From MGIIb-O2 sp002494975 (lineage in GTDB: Archaea > Thermoplasmatota > Poseidoniia > Poseidoniales > Thalassarchaeaceae): DNA of 64,000 bases. The stretch lies in NCBI GenBank assembly GCA_028355015.1, contig JAOMRN010000001.1, forward strand, positions 248,001 to 312,000. The letters are read 5' to 3'. Numbering within the stretch: the stretch's first letter is position 1; each line of letters begins with the position of its first letter. This document shows, in pieces, positions 34,118-43,600 of this stretch. The notes below the pieces were generated by a model. It was not told the origin of the DNA. It did not search any database and was given only the letters and a program-made list of their open reading frames with translations. The position numbers and the translations under genes are program-made.

Positions 34118-36847
34118 TCATTCTTCTTCTCCCTCTGATTCTTCCTCATTATCTCCTTCTAGAAGTTCAGCAGGAAGTCGAGCTACAAATATTATTTCGT
34201 CATTATAGCCAGTCTTATCTGGATTTCTTAATTCCATTATTCTTGTGCCTTTAGCCACTTTACCTAAGGTTTCTTTAGTTTGATTTGCAGCCAACCTAAT
34301 CATCATTCCAGATTTCGTAAGCATGAAAAGTTGGTCTAATAGATCAGGTATTTGCTTCACGCTGATGATTTCATCTCCATCTCTAAGAGACATAGTACGC
34401 ACTCCTTTTGTACCTCTGTTTGTCTTCCTATAGCCATCTCTCTCAATATTAATCTCTCCCTCTTCGTTGATAATTACTTCACCATTATCATCTAACTGAT
34501 TAACCATCTCTCCTGATCCTAATCTTGTTCTTTTCGCCATACCATACTTAGAAATAGTAAGTACATTATTTTCAAAATTACTTGAAACTATCATTCCAAT
34601 TACTTGGTCTCCCTTACCTAAGTTCATTCCAGTTACTCCTTGACTAACTCTACCTTGAACTCTCACTGTATGAGTCGTCAGAGTCTCTCCCGTATTCGGG
34701 TCTATCCTTGTTTTAACTTCTGAAGGCATAAATCTACACGCGAATCCTCCTGATGAAACGAGAACTACATGATCTGAATCTTTGGCAGCTCTCACTGTCA
34801 CTAATCTATCGTTATCTCCATCGGCGAATTTAATTGCATATTTTCCATTCCTATTTATCTTGACATATTCTGATAATTTACTTCTTTTAATCCTACCATT
34901 TGAGGTTGCAAATAACAGATAATTTTCTTCGGGATTTTCCAATAAATCCTTAGAAATAGGTAGTAATGAAACGATATTCTCGTCTTCCCTTAGACTTTCT
35001 AACAGATTTCTAATGTGCCCGCCTCTGGAAAGTCTACTTCCTTGTGGGGTTTCCCATGCTTTCAATCCATAGACTCTTCCTTGATCTGTGAAAATTAGTA
35101 GCCTATCTTTGCTAAAACAGGTTACAATTAGTTGAGGTGTATCTTCATCTTTTGTAGTTACACCCTTCAACCCTTTGCCTCCTCTATTCTGTACGCGGAA
35201 ACTTTCAACAGGGACGTGCCTGATATAATTGTCTTCTGAAAGTGTTATTGCAATGGCTCTTTCTTCGATTAAATCCTCTCTGTCCATAGACAAAGGCATT
35301 GGATCAATAAATGAGCGCCTTTCATCTCCATGTTTCTCTAGCATTTCTTCTAGTTCTTGTAAAAGAATTTCTAGTCTGCGCATTCTTGAAGATATAATGT
35401 CATTTAAATCACTAATTTTTATTTGTAATTCTTCAAACTCATTTTGAACTTTATTGACATCTAACTTGCTGAGTTGATATAGTCTTCTTTCAGCAATAGC
35501 CTTTGCCTGTGCTTCTGTGAAATCAAATGGATCTATATTTTTAATTATAGAATCCTTTCCTTTCAAAACGGATTCGAATTGTTCTCTGCTTTCACTGGCC
35601 TTACCTACCGCTACAATATCATCAATTCTTTTCTGTGCTTTAACTAATCCTTCAAGGATATGTGCTCTGGCTTCTGCTTTTTCTAACTCAAATTGAGCTC
35701 TTCTCTCTATTACAGATTCTCTATGTTCTACATATGTGTGTAACATAACTGGTAGAGTTAACAAGACAGGTCTTCCATCTAAAATTCCCATCATATTAGC
35801 TGAATATGACTCTTGTAAGCGACTTGATTTGAATAATTGGTTTAACACTGCATGTGGGTCAGCATTATTTTTCACTTCAATTAAAACTCTGATTCCTTCT
35901 TTTGATGATTCATCTCTAATATCTCTAATTCCTATTACAGTTCCCTTGTTTACTAAATCCGCAATGTGGACAAGCATATCTGCCTTCTTAACTTGATATG
36001 GAATTTCATGAATAATAATTCTCTTACCCTTTGAATCGTCTAATACTTCACATTTTGATCTAACATGGAATCTTCCCTTTCCTGTAGAATACATATCATA
36101 TATTCCATCAATGCCATGAATTGCAGCCCCAGTTGGGAAGTCAGGACCTTTTACGTATTGCATATATTCGTCGATTGAGATATTAGGTATCTGTTTATTT
36201 TCCACTCCTTGTTCTATAATCTGACCTACATGGAGATTCACTGCTCCTGCCACTTCTGTTAAATTATGGGGGGGGATTCTTGTTGCCATACCTACTGCTA
36301 TTCCATCACTGCCATTTAGCAATAAATTTGGTAGCCTTGAGGGTAGTACTGTTGGTTCATTTTCTGAATCGTCAAAATTAGGTTGGAAATCGACGGTTTT
36401 CTTTTCGATATCTTCTAGCATATGTTTAGCTATCTTATCTAGCCTACTTTCTGTATAACGCATTGCTGCTGGTGGATCTCCATCTATTGAACCAAAATTA
36501 CCTTGACCATCAACTAATGGATATCTCAATGAAAAATCTTGAGCCATTCTAACCATTGTGTCATATATCGATTGGTCACCATGAGGGTGATATTTACCCA
36601 TTACTTCACCTACTGATCTTGCTGATTTACTGAATTTCTTATCGGACGTATGACCTCCCTCATACATACCATACAATACTCTTCTATGCACTGGTTTCAG
36701 GCCATCTCTGGCATCTGGTAGTGCCCTGCCAATAATTACTGACATTGCATAATTAATGTAAGAAATCTTCATTTCTTTGTTTAATGGATGATTCAGTATA
36801 TTTTCATTACTAATTGGTGTATTATTTGTCTCTTCTTCAGATGTCAA
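34118..36847 (-). CDS. gyrA: DNA gyrase subunit A
   Basis: DNA-cleaving subunit of gyrase. MKISYINYAMSVIIGRALPDARDGLKP-type N-terminus, the catalytic Tyr in AAMRYTESRLDKIA, and the GyrA-box RVQNRGGKGLKGV before the C-terminal beta-pinwheel show a true gyrase rather than topoisomerase IV. The C-terminal tail is acidic (GDNEEESEGEEE). 909 residues. It overlaps gyrB by 11 bases, so both subunits are made from one transcript. Gyrase is of bacterial origin in euryarchaea. Confidence 0.96.
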   Translation of the reverse strand: MTSEEETNNTPISNENILNHPLNKEMKISYINYAMSVIIGRALPDARDGLKPVHRRVLYGMYEGGHTSDKKFSKSARSVGEVMGKYHPHGDQSIYDTMVRMAQDFSLRYPLVDGQGNFGSIDGDPPAAMRYTESRLDKIAKHMLEDIEKKTVDFQPNFDDSENEPTVLPSRLPNLLLNGSDGIAVGMATRIPPHNLTEVAGAVNLHVGQIIEQGVENKQIPNISIDEYMQYVKGPDFPTGAAIHGIDGIYDMYSTGKGRFHVRSKCEVLDDSKGKRIIIHEIPYQVKKADMLVHIADLVNKGTVIGIRDIRDESSKEGIRVLIEVKNNADPHAVLNQLFKSSRLQESYSANMMGILDGRPVLLTLPVMLHTYVEHRESVIERRAQFELEKAEARAHILEGLVKAQKRIDDIVAVGKASESREQFESVLKGKDSIIKNIDPFDFTEAQAKAIAERRLYQLSKLDVNKVQNEFEELQIKISDLNDIISSRMRRLEILLQELEEMLEKHGDERRSFIDPMPLSMDREDLIEERAIAITLSEDNYIRHVPVESFRVQNRGGKGLKGVTTKDEDTPQLIVTCFSKDRLLIFTDQGRVYGLKAWETPQGSRLSRGGHIRNLLESLREDENIVSLLPISKDLLENPEENYLLFATSNGRIKRSKLSEYVKINRNGKYAIKFADGDNDRLVTVRAAKDSDHVVLVSSGGFACRFMPSEVKTRIDPNTGETLTTHTVRVQGRVSQGVTGMNLGKGDQVIGMIVSSNFENNVLTISKYGMAKRTRLGSGEMVNQLDDNGEVIINEEGEINIERDGYRKTNRGTKGVRTMSLRDGDEIISVKQIPDLLDQLFMLTKSGMMIRLAANQTKETLGKVAKGTRIMELRNPDKTGYNDEIIFVARLPAELLEGDNEEESEGEEE

Positions 36848-38807
36848 GATTTGTCACCTCCTTAGCATGTTTCTCTATAAATGCTCTACGATCGGGAACA
36901 TCTTCTCCCATCAATATTTCAAACAATCTATCAGTTTCCTCAGCATCTTGAACGGTCACCTTTAGCATAGTTCTTGTCTCGGGATTCATTGTAGTATCCC
37001 AAAGTTGCTCTGGATTCATTTCTCCCAGACCTTTATATCTCTGTACGTTAATCTTAGCATTTGGGTTGTCTCCTTGTAATTCAGCCATCACTTCATCTCT
37101 TTCTTCATCAGAATAAACATACCTTCCGATTCGACCTTTAGATAATTGGTATAAGGGTGGTTGAGCAATGTAAACAAACCCCTCTTCTATTGCTGGCCTC
37201 ATAAATCTCCACAAGAAAGTCAACATTAGTGTTCTTATGTGAGCGCCATCTATATCTGCGTCACACATTATTATTATTTTTGAGTATCTTAATTTGCTAG
37301 TGTCAAAAGTCCCATCTTCTACAACTCCTTCTTCAGATGGATTCCCTACACCTGCTCCTAAAGCTCTGATCATAGTCTGAATCTCATTATTCTGGAATAC
37401 TTTCACTAAATTTCTTCTCTGTCTCTCTACATTCAGAATCTTACCACGAAGTGGTAATATTGCCTGTATTCTCCTATCTCTACCTGTTTTTGCAGAACCG
37501 CCAGCTGAGTCACCTTCGACCAGGTAAACTTCGCATTCCGATGGGTCTCTAGATTGGCAATCAGCAAGTTTCCCGGGTAAGCCACCGCCTTCTAGTACTC
37601 CTTTCCGCCTTGTTAAATCTCTGGCTTTTCTGGCAGCCTCTCTGGCTTTGGATGCTAGAAGCGCCTTATCTACAATTAATTTCCCTACTGAGGGATTTTC
37701 TTCAAAGAATTCACCAAGTTTCTCATAAACTACTGTCTCGACAATGCTCGTTACTTCACTGCTAACTAATTTATCCTTTGTTTGAGAAGAGAATGAGGGG
37801 TCAGGATGCTTTACGCTAACTATTGCCGACAACCCTTCTCGAACATCATCTCCTGAAAGGGAATTTCCTTTTAGTAAATTTCTTTTCTTTGCATGATTAT
37901 TCACTGACTTAGTCAGGGCTCCCCTTAACCCTGTCATGTGAGTCCCCCCATCTTTATTGCGAATTATATTAGTATAACAAAAAATAGTTTCACTAAATGC
38001 ATCGGACCATTGTAGGGCTAATTCTATTGTGACTGGCCCCTTTTCAGTTTCTCTTTCACCATTAATCTGAATTACTTCATTATGCATCACTTCTCTATTT
38101 GAGTTGATTTGGCGTACAAATTCTGCCAATCCTCCTTCATAATGATGTTTGCTAATATTTTCTTCTTCATCTCTTTTGTCTGTAATTACAATCTCTAATC
38201 CAGCATTGAGGAAAGAAGTTTCTTTCAAACGAGTGTCTATTTGATCAAATTCGAAATCTGTTATGTGAGTAAAAATGCCTAAATCTGGCTTAAATCTAAT
38301 CATAGTCCCCGTATCTGAGCACTTGCCAGTTTCTTCTACAGGTTTCGTTGGAATCCCTGCTTCATATCTTTGATGATAAATCACACCGTCTCTATGAATT
38401 GTCATTTCCATCCATTCTGAAACTGCATTGACTGCAGAAACTCCAACTCCGTGTAATCCTCCCGATACTTTGTATGAACTATTATCAAATTTCCCTCCTG
38501 CATGGAGTTTTGTCATAATCACTTCAGCTGCCGAAATCCCATATTCTTCATGTATCCCTACGGGTATTCCTCTTCCAAAATCACGTACAGAAAGAGAACC
38601 ATCTTTGTGAAGATTAACTTCAATTAAATCAGTATGTCCTGCTAAATGTTCATCAACTGAATTGTCAACAACTTCCCAAATACAATGGTGTAATGCACTA
38701 CCATCATGAGGGTCTCCTAAATACATCCCAGGTCTTTTTCTTACTGCTTCAAGACCTTCCAATACTTGAATGCTATCTGCACTATACTCCTCTGCCATCT
38801 CTTCCAT
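36837..38807 (-). CDS. gyrB: DNA gyrase subunit B
   Basis: ATPase subunit of gyrase. LEGLEAVRKRPGMYLGD, the GHKL motif VDNSVDEHLAGH and GLHGVGVSAVNAVSEW in the ATP site; EVYLVEGDSAGGSAKTGRDR and MCDADIDGAHIRTLML in the TOPRIM domain; RYKGLGEMNPEQLWDTTMNP near the end. 656 residues, the short archaeal/Gram-positive-like form without the proteobacterial insertion. Upstream is an inverted repeat and TATA-like element listed separately. First gene of the gyrBA operon. Confidence 0.97.
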   Translation of the reverse strand: MEEMAEEYSADSIQVLEGLEAVRKRPGMYLGDPHDGSALHHCIWEVVDNSVDEHLAGHTDLIEVNLHKDGSLSVRDFGRGIPVGIHEEYGISAAEVIMTKLHAGGKFDNSSYKVSGGLHGVGVSAVNAVSEWMEMTIHRDGVIYHQRYEAGIPTKPVEETGKCSDTGTMIRFKPDLGIFTHITDFEFDQIDTRLKETSFLNAGLEIVITDKRDEEENISKHHYEGGLAEFVRQINSNREVMHNEVIQINGERETEKGPVTIELALQWSDAFSETIFCYTNIIRNKDGGTHMTGLRGALTKSVNNHAKKRNLLKGNSLSGDDVREGLSAIVSVKHPDPSFSSQTKDKLVSSEVTSIVETVVYEKLGEFFEENPSVGKLIVDKALLASKAREAARKARDLTRRKGVLEGGGLPGKLADCQSRDPSECEVYLVEGDSAGGSAKTGRDRRIQAILPLRGKILNVERQRRNLVKVFQNNEIQTMIRALGAGVGNPSEEGVVEDGTFDTSKLRYSKIIIMCDADIDGAHIRTLMLTFLWRFMRPAIEEGFVYIAQPPLYQLSKGRIGRYVYSDEERDEVMAELQGDNPNAKINVQRYKGLGEMNPEQLWDTTMNPETRTMLKVTVQDAEETDRLFEILMGEDVPDRRAFIEKHAKEVTNLDI

Positions 38808-38819
38808 CGTCCTTTTCCT

Positions 38820-38842
38820 GAGGGTTCCCTAAAGGAACCCTC
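38820..38842 (-). promoter_or_regulatory. Perfect 9-bp inverted repeat upstream of gyrB (candidate operator or leader hairpin)
   Basis: GAGGGTTCC at 38820-38828 and GGAACCCTC at 38834-38842, five-base spacer, 12 bases before the gyrB start. A TATA-like gtatattt (38852-38859; AAATATAC on the minus strand) lies just beyond, placing the expected transcription start inside the repeat. Two readings: a repressor operator at the start site, or a leader hairpin close to the ribosome-binding site. Confidence 0.6.
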
Positions 38843-38998
38843 AAAATCACTGTATATTTGGGGTGTCAGGGGGTTATTGAATGCTTTCGATATCTATCTC
38901 TAAATAAGCCTAAATAAGTCTAAAAACAGCCTTTCTCGATTTTATTCTCTGAGAAAACACTCGGCACGATTAAACGGCATTCATTTCTCCCGCGAGCA

Positions 38999-39805
38999 AT
39001 GAGTTTGCCTCTGGTATGTGTTACTCTAACTGGTTGCACTGTTGATGAGATGCTGAAAGATGCAGCTAGAGCTACTGCGGCAGGAGCAGATATCGTCGAA
39101 GTTCGTCTTGATAAATTATGGGTTATCGAGCAAAAACCAGAACCAGTTGAAGTGACAAATTCAGATTCTACAGATACACGTAGATCGACTTATGTCGCTC
39201 CGACTTATGTTCAACAACCAATCGATTCGGTTGATCTTGATTCATCATTAATTTCATTTAGGACAGGAATAGAATTACCTGTAATTTTGACTTGTAGACC
39301 AGAAAGGCAAGGTGGTTACTATCCTGGTTCGGAAAAAGAACGTATTGCAATTTTATCTAAGGCGATAAAGAGCGGCGTGAGTTGGATTGACTTAGAAATT
39401 GATATTGACGCCAAGGAAAGAAATAAATTAGTTAAATTAACTGGAGAAAGTACAAAAATCATTGCATCAAATCATTATGATGGCCCTCCAAGTTCTCCAG
39501 AGGACATAGTTGAAGAAATATTGGAAAGTAATGATTCCGGAGATGTAATAAAATTTGTCTTCAACACAAATGGCAAAAAAGACGCATTAAAACTATTTGA
39601 TGTTGCTTGGAGAACTAAGGAATCAGAAAGTAAATTGTCGATAATGGGTATAGGCGCAGGAGGAGATTGGACACGTATTCATGCTCCTTTACTTAATCAA
39701 AATATTGTATATACTACAATGGAAAATGGTTGGCATCTTGCTCAGCAAGGAAGAATAAATACTAGCGATTTACAGACCGCTTGGAAATTACTGGAATATA
39801 ATTAG
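38999..39805 (+). CDS. aroD: 3-dehydroquinate dehydratase, type I
   Basis: Third shikimate-pathway step, by Schiff-base chemistry. GADIVEVRLDKLW near the start, LTCRPERQGGYYPG, IIASNHYDGP with the catalytic His, and VIKFVFNTNG with the Schiff-base Lys are visible. 268 residues; there is an unusual 30-residue segment (about 45-80, EVTNSDSTDTRRSTYVAPTY onwards) between the first strand and the core, absent in most members. It lies divergent to gyrB; its 3' end overlaps the next minus-strand gene by four bases. Confidence 0.9.
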   Translation: MSLPLVCVTLTGCTVDEMLKDAARATAAGADIVEVRLDKLWVIEQKPEPVEVTNSDSTDTRRSTYVAPTYVQQPIDSVDLDSSLISFRTGIELPVILTCRPERQGGYYPGSEKERIAILSKAIKSGVSWIDLEIDIDAKERNKLVKLTGESTKIIASNHYDGPPSSPEDIVEEILESNDSGDVIKFVFNTNGKKDALKLFDVAWRTKESESKLSIMGIGAGGDWTRIHAPLLNQNIVYTTMENGWHLAQQGRINTSDLQTAWKLLEYN

Positions 39806-40674
39806 TCCTGTTCTTGTAATAAAGGTATAATTTCTTTATCTTCTACATCAGAATTATCCAACCCATATGAATTATATTTACTATTGATGATTATAGGGAC
39901 GATTAAGCATGATAAAGGTAGGATTGCCACCAATATATATGCGGTAAATTTAGGTAAGACGAGCCTATCTTCAACATCTACTAAAAGTTCAACATTCAAT
40001 ACACCACCAGCTGCTGATTGATCTGTATTTCGGTTATTGTCCCAATTGTCAAAAACTAGATAATATTCTGTTTGGGACCCGGAAAACCAAGATGATGACA
40101 CGGCATCTATTGCTACCGAAAAGTGACCTATTGTGACCTTTTCATAACTATGTACGTCTCTAAATGGCATCCAAGTAGCCATATCTCTATATTCAACAGG
40201 TAAAAATCCAATTACTTCTAACCAATCTTCAGTTCTAACATCGTAATTAGTCTGGTAAAAATCCCAATTTCCATCCGTCATCAAGTATATATCGCCTTTA
40301 GCACCATTACTTGGTGGTGATTCTGGGTCTCCAATAAATTCAAAACAGAAAGTATATGATTTCCCAGTTGTTAAAATCATACTAATTGCTGTTGCAGAAT
40401 CATTCTGTACAGTCAAATCAATACTGAAATCATCTTGTACTGGCCATTCTAAATTTGCTTGTTGTTCACCATCCCAGCCATTCCACATCCCTACTTCGTA
40501 TTGGTTTGTCCTTTGAGAAACATCCCAATCGTTGTTTGCAGGAACATTACATTCATTTTCTGCTGAGACGGTGGGTGATATTGTCACTACTAGAGTGATT
40601 AGTATCATCGGCATTAAAAAGCAAGAATTTAGGAATAATGCTGTTAATTTTTTCTGAAGAGCCACCGCAATCAT
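39802..40674 (-). CDS. Secreted/membrane-anchored protein of unknown function
   Basis: 290 residues. N-terminal signal segment (LTALFLNSCFLMPMILITLVV), an exported region rich in Trp, Asp and Asn, and one C-terminal membrane anchor (FTAYILVAILPLSCLIVPIII) with a short acidic cytoplasmic tail. The exported part resembles a beta-sandwich (for example VEYRDMATWMPFRDVHSYEKV) but no family was recognised. Its start overlaps the stop of the metalloprotease gene in an ATGA arrangement, so the two are translationally coupled and perhaps work together at the cell surface. Confidence 0.6.
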   Translation of the reverse strand: MIAVALQKKLTALFLNSCFLMPMILITLVVTISPTVSAENECNVPANNDWDVSQRTNQYEVGMWNGWDGEQQANLEWPVQDDFSIDLTVQNDSATAISMILTTGKSYTFCFEFIGDPESPPSNGAKGDIYLMTDGNWDFYQTNYDVRTEDWLEVIGFLPVEYRDMATWMPFRDVHSYEKVTIGHFSVAIDAVSSSWFSGSQTEYYLVFDNWDNNRNTDQSAAGGVLNVELLVDVEDRLVLPKFTAYILVAILPLSCLIVPIIINSKYNSYGLDNSDVEDKEIIPLLQEQD

Positions 40675-43600
40675 TTCCTTCTGGTCCTAATTGGCCGGAT
40701 GTAGCCTGATTCTTTGTTTCTTCGTTCTTCGATTGTCAAATATTTAGGCTGCGGTGGAGGGTTATGTTGATCCATTCCTGGAAGTCCTCCTTCCTTTACA
40801 ACTTCTTGGACATCATATGTTTCTGTACGTCCTTCTGCATCTAATTCTTCTTCATCTTTCTGCCTCATAATTAGCCACCCTAGTAATAATACAGTTGCTA
40901 TTAATGCTAATAATCCTGCACTTTCTGTGTCAGGGACAAAATCTTTCCATGTCAAATCGGATATTGATAGAGGGCCATCATCCTCTTCAATCCCTAGGAC
41001 GGTAATCTCAAATTGTTTAGTTGTACAAACATCTACCTCGTCACAGACTTGTAAGATAATAACAAGTGGCTGATATTCTGGTAGTGACCAAACCTGTTCC
41101 CCCCAAACATAGTCATTCATAGTATTTCCATCATTATCTATTCCATCTTTTGCTATATTCAAATCCCATTCGATACTGGGTGGACTTGAAAGATATTGAT
41201 TTTTATCATTCTCATAGTCACCATCTCCGTCAGAATCAACATTTGTATCAGTATCTAACCAAGCCTCTATTCTATCAGTCAGGTCTTGATCTATCACTTC
41301 TACATTCAAATCAACTATGTCCCCGACAATTACATATTCTAATCCAGTAGGGTCATTGGTCAATATTTCAGGCGTTCTTGAAACATAAATCATCATTGTG
41401 GTTGAATTTGTCTCGCCTGCTTCAAATCCGTCTATTACTGTCAATTTTACAATATAAATGCCTGGTAATTGGTATTGATGCCATACTTCAAATCCTTCTT
41501 CTTGAGGTGAAGAATCACCGAAATCCCATAACCATCTTGTAATTCCATTCCATTCAGGGTCATCTTGATTAGTAGATTTCCTATTTTCAAACATTGGGTC
41601 CGAATCATAGCTGCTTGCCCCATCAAATAGTAGTGGCATATTTGGTGCAATAAATGCACCTCCATCTTCGGTGAATGGTACTTGCCATGTGATTGTAGAT
41701 TGTTCAACAGGAACATAATTTATAGTAGTTCCATTGATACTAGGTTGCCTGAATTTTAATTCCGGTACTGGGAGAGGATTATCTATTCTAATCGTATATG
41801 ATTTTTCTGCCGATGCCATTCCCATCTCATCAATTACAGTTAAACTAATACTATATAATCCCGGTTTTGTAAATGTATGATAAACAGATGTAACGTTGTA
41901 TACTAACTCATCAAAGTCAGAGATATTCCAAATTATTTGCATTGATGAAGTATTTCCATCCGGGTCGAAGGATAGGCTCTCAAATACATACTCTGTATCT
42001 ATCTGGCCATCAATAGGTCTAGGGAATACTGCAACCGGCCTTTGATTAATTACCAGCACTTGCAATGAAGCAACTGACGTATTACCGTCGTCATCAGTAA
42101 CCTCTAATGTTACATTTTTCAAACCGGGTTCTTTCCAACCAATTATTGGATTTTGCTCTACAGATTCAGTCACAGAATAATCTGAAGTTATAGTCATACC
42201 TGAACCATCTGTATTTACACCTTCTTCGAATATCCACCTGTACTCTACTATGAAACCATCTTGATCTTCAAAGATTGAAGGCATCTCTAATGGAGTCAGA
42301 GTAAATGTCTGCAAATTTTCGTCGAAAATTTGTTGTGGGACTCGATTTAGGACTCTAATATATATGGAATAATCAACGAATTGATTGCCATCGTCGATCG
42401 TTAGAGTTAGTGTGTATATGATGCCATCAGCGCTACCATCCACCCATGCATGACCTAATTCTGCTAAACCTTGTCCTTGTTCTATTTGTCCATCCCCCCA
42501 ATTCCAAGTGAAGACTAATTCCTCAGTTGGTACATTATCTTGACTAGATAATGCAGAAAATTGGACTCTTTGATTAGTCATCAAAGTCAGTTCTGAGTCT
42601 TGTATTATTCCATCAACAGAGATTACAGGTATAGGTACTGATGTATCATTAACAGAAACTGTCCAAGATTGTGGTTCGGAGAAGTATCCTCCCTTATCTT
42701 TCACTGTTAGAACAATAGTGTAAATTCCGGTTTGAAGATATGAGTGAGTCGGGTTCTTAAGTCCGGAAGTAGTGTTATCTCCTAAGTCCCAGAAATAAGC
42801 AATGGGTGTGTCATTATGGCTAAACGTCCCATTAATCTGACTGAATCCCCATGCGTCATAACCAGAACCATACATTCCTATTGGCAGCCATGTCTGTGTG
42901 AAATTTGTTGCTATCGAACCCGAAGCTACAGGTTCCATATTTGCAATATTCTCAGGTAGAGCAAATGCTTGGTCTACTACGACACCGGTGACGTCAGTGA
43001 TTTTCACGCTGTAAGTCCAATCCCCGCCTTCAGGTGGTGTGAACCAGATACTTTCTTCCGTTGCTACACTATTTCCCGCTGTTACATCAAAAGTTAGAGT
43101 ATCTACGATTGTATTATTCAGATATGCATTAGCTTCTACTTCTAGTATTTCAAAAAATGCATTTGAAGTGACTTCTAAATCAATTCTACTACTATCGTCT
43201 AGGTTATCTCCGTCTCTATCAAAATTCTCTATTGCTGCGATTTCTATTTCTGCGGGGTCAGTAATTAGTCCTGCTTGAATAGTTATTGCCGCTTCTGGAT
43301 ATGATCCTGTAGTAATCCCACAACTAGCGAAATTATAGTCGCAATCATCTACTAATGATTCATACCAGGTGATCAACCATACCTCATCAGTAATATTCCC
43401 AAAACCGTATACTAGGCCAGTGCCAGCCCCGCTGCCAGGGTCGATCCTTAGTTTATTCATAGACCACGTTCCCGTTGCAATTTCTTTAGACATAATAATA
43501 CCTTCAAAACCAAATTGAGTAGGTGAAACCATTAGGTTCAGTGGAGCCCCTGAGCCTTGAGCGAATTTATATGACCTCATTCCCCATCCCTCGATTGACT

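Noticed and set aside
43039..43278. Small plus-strand ORF inside the PKD metalloprotease gene
   Set aside because: Antisense shadow of the conserved frame; no ribosome-binding site.
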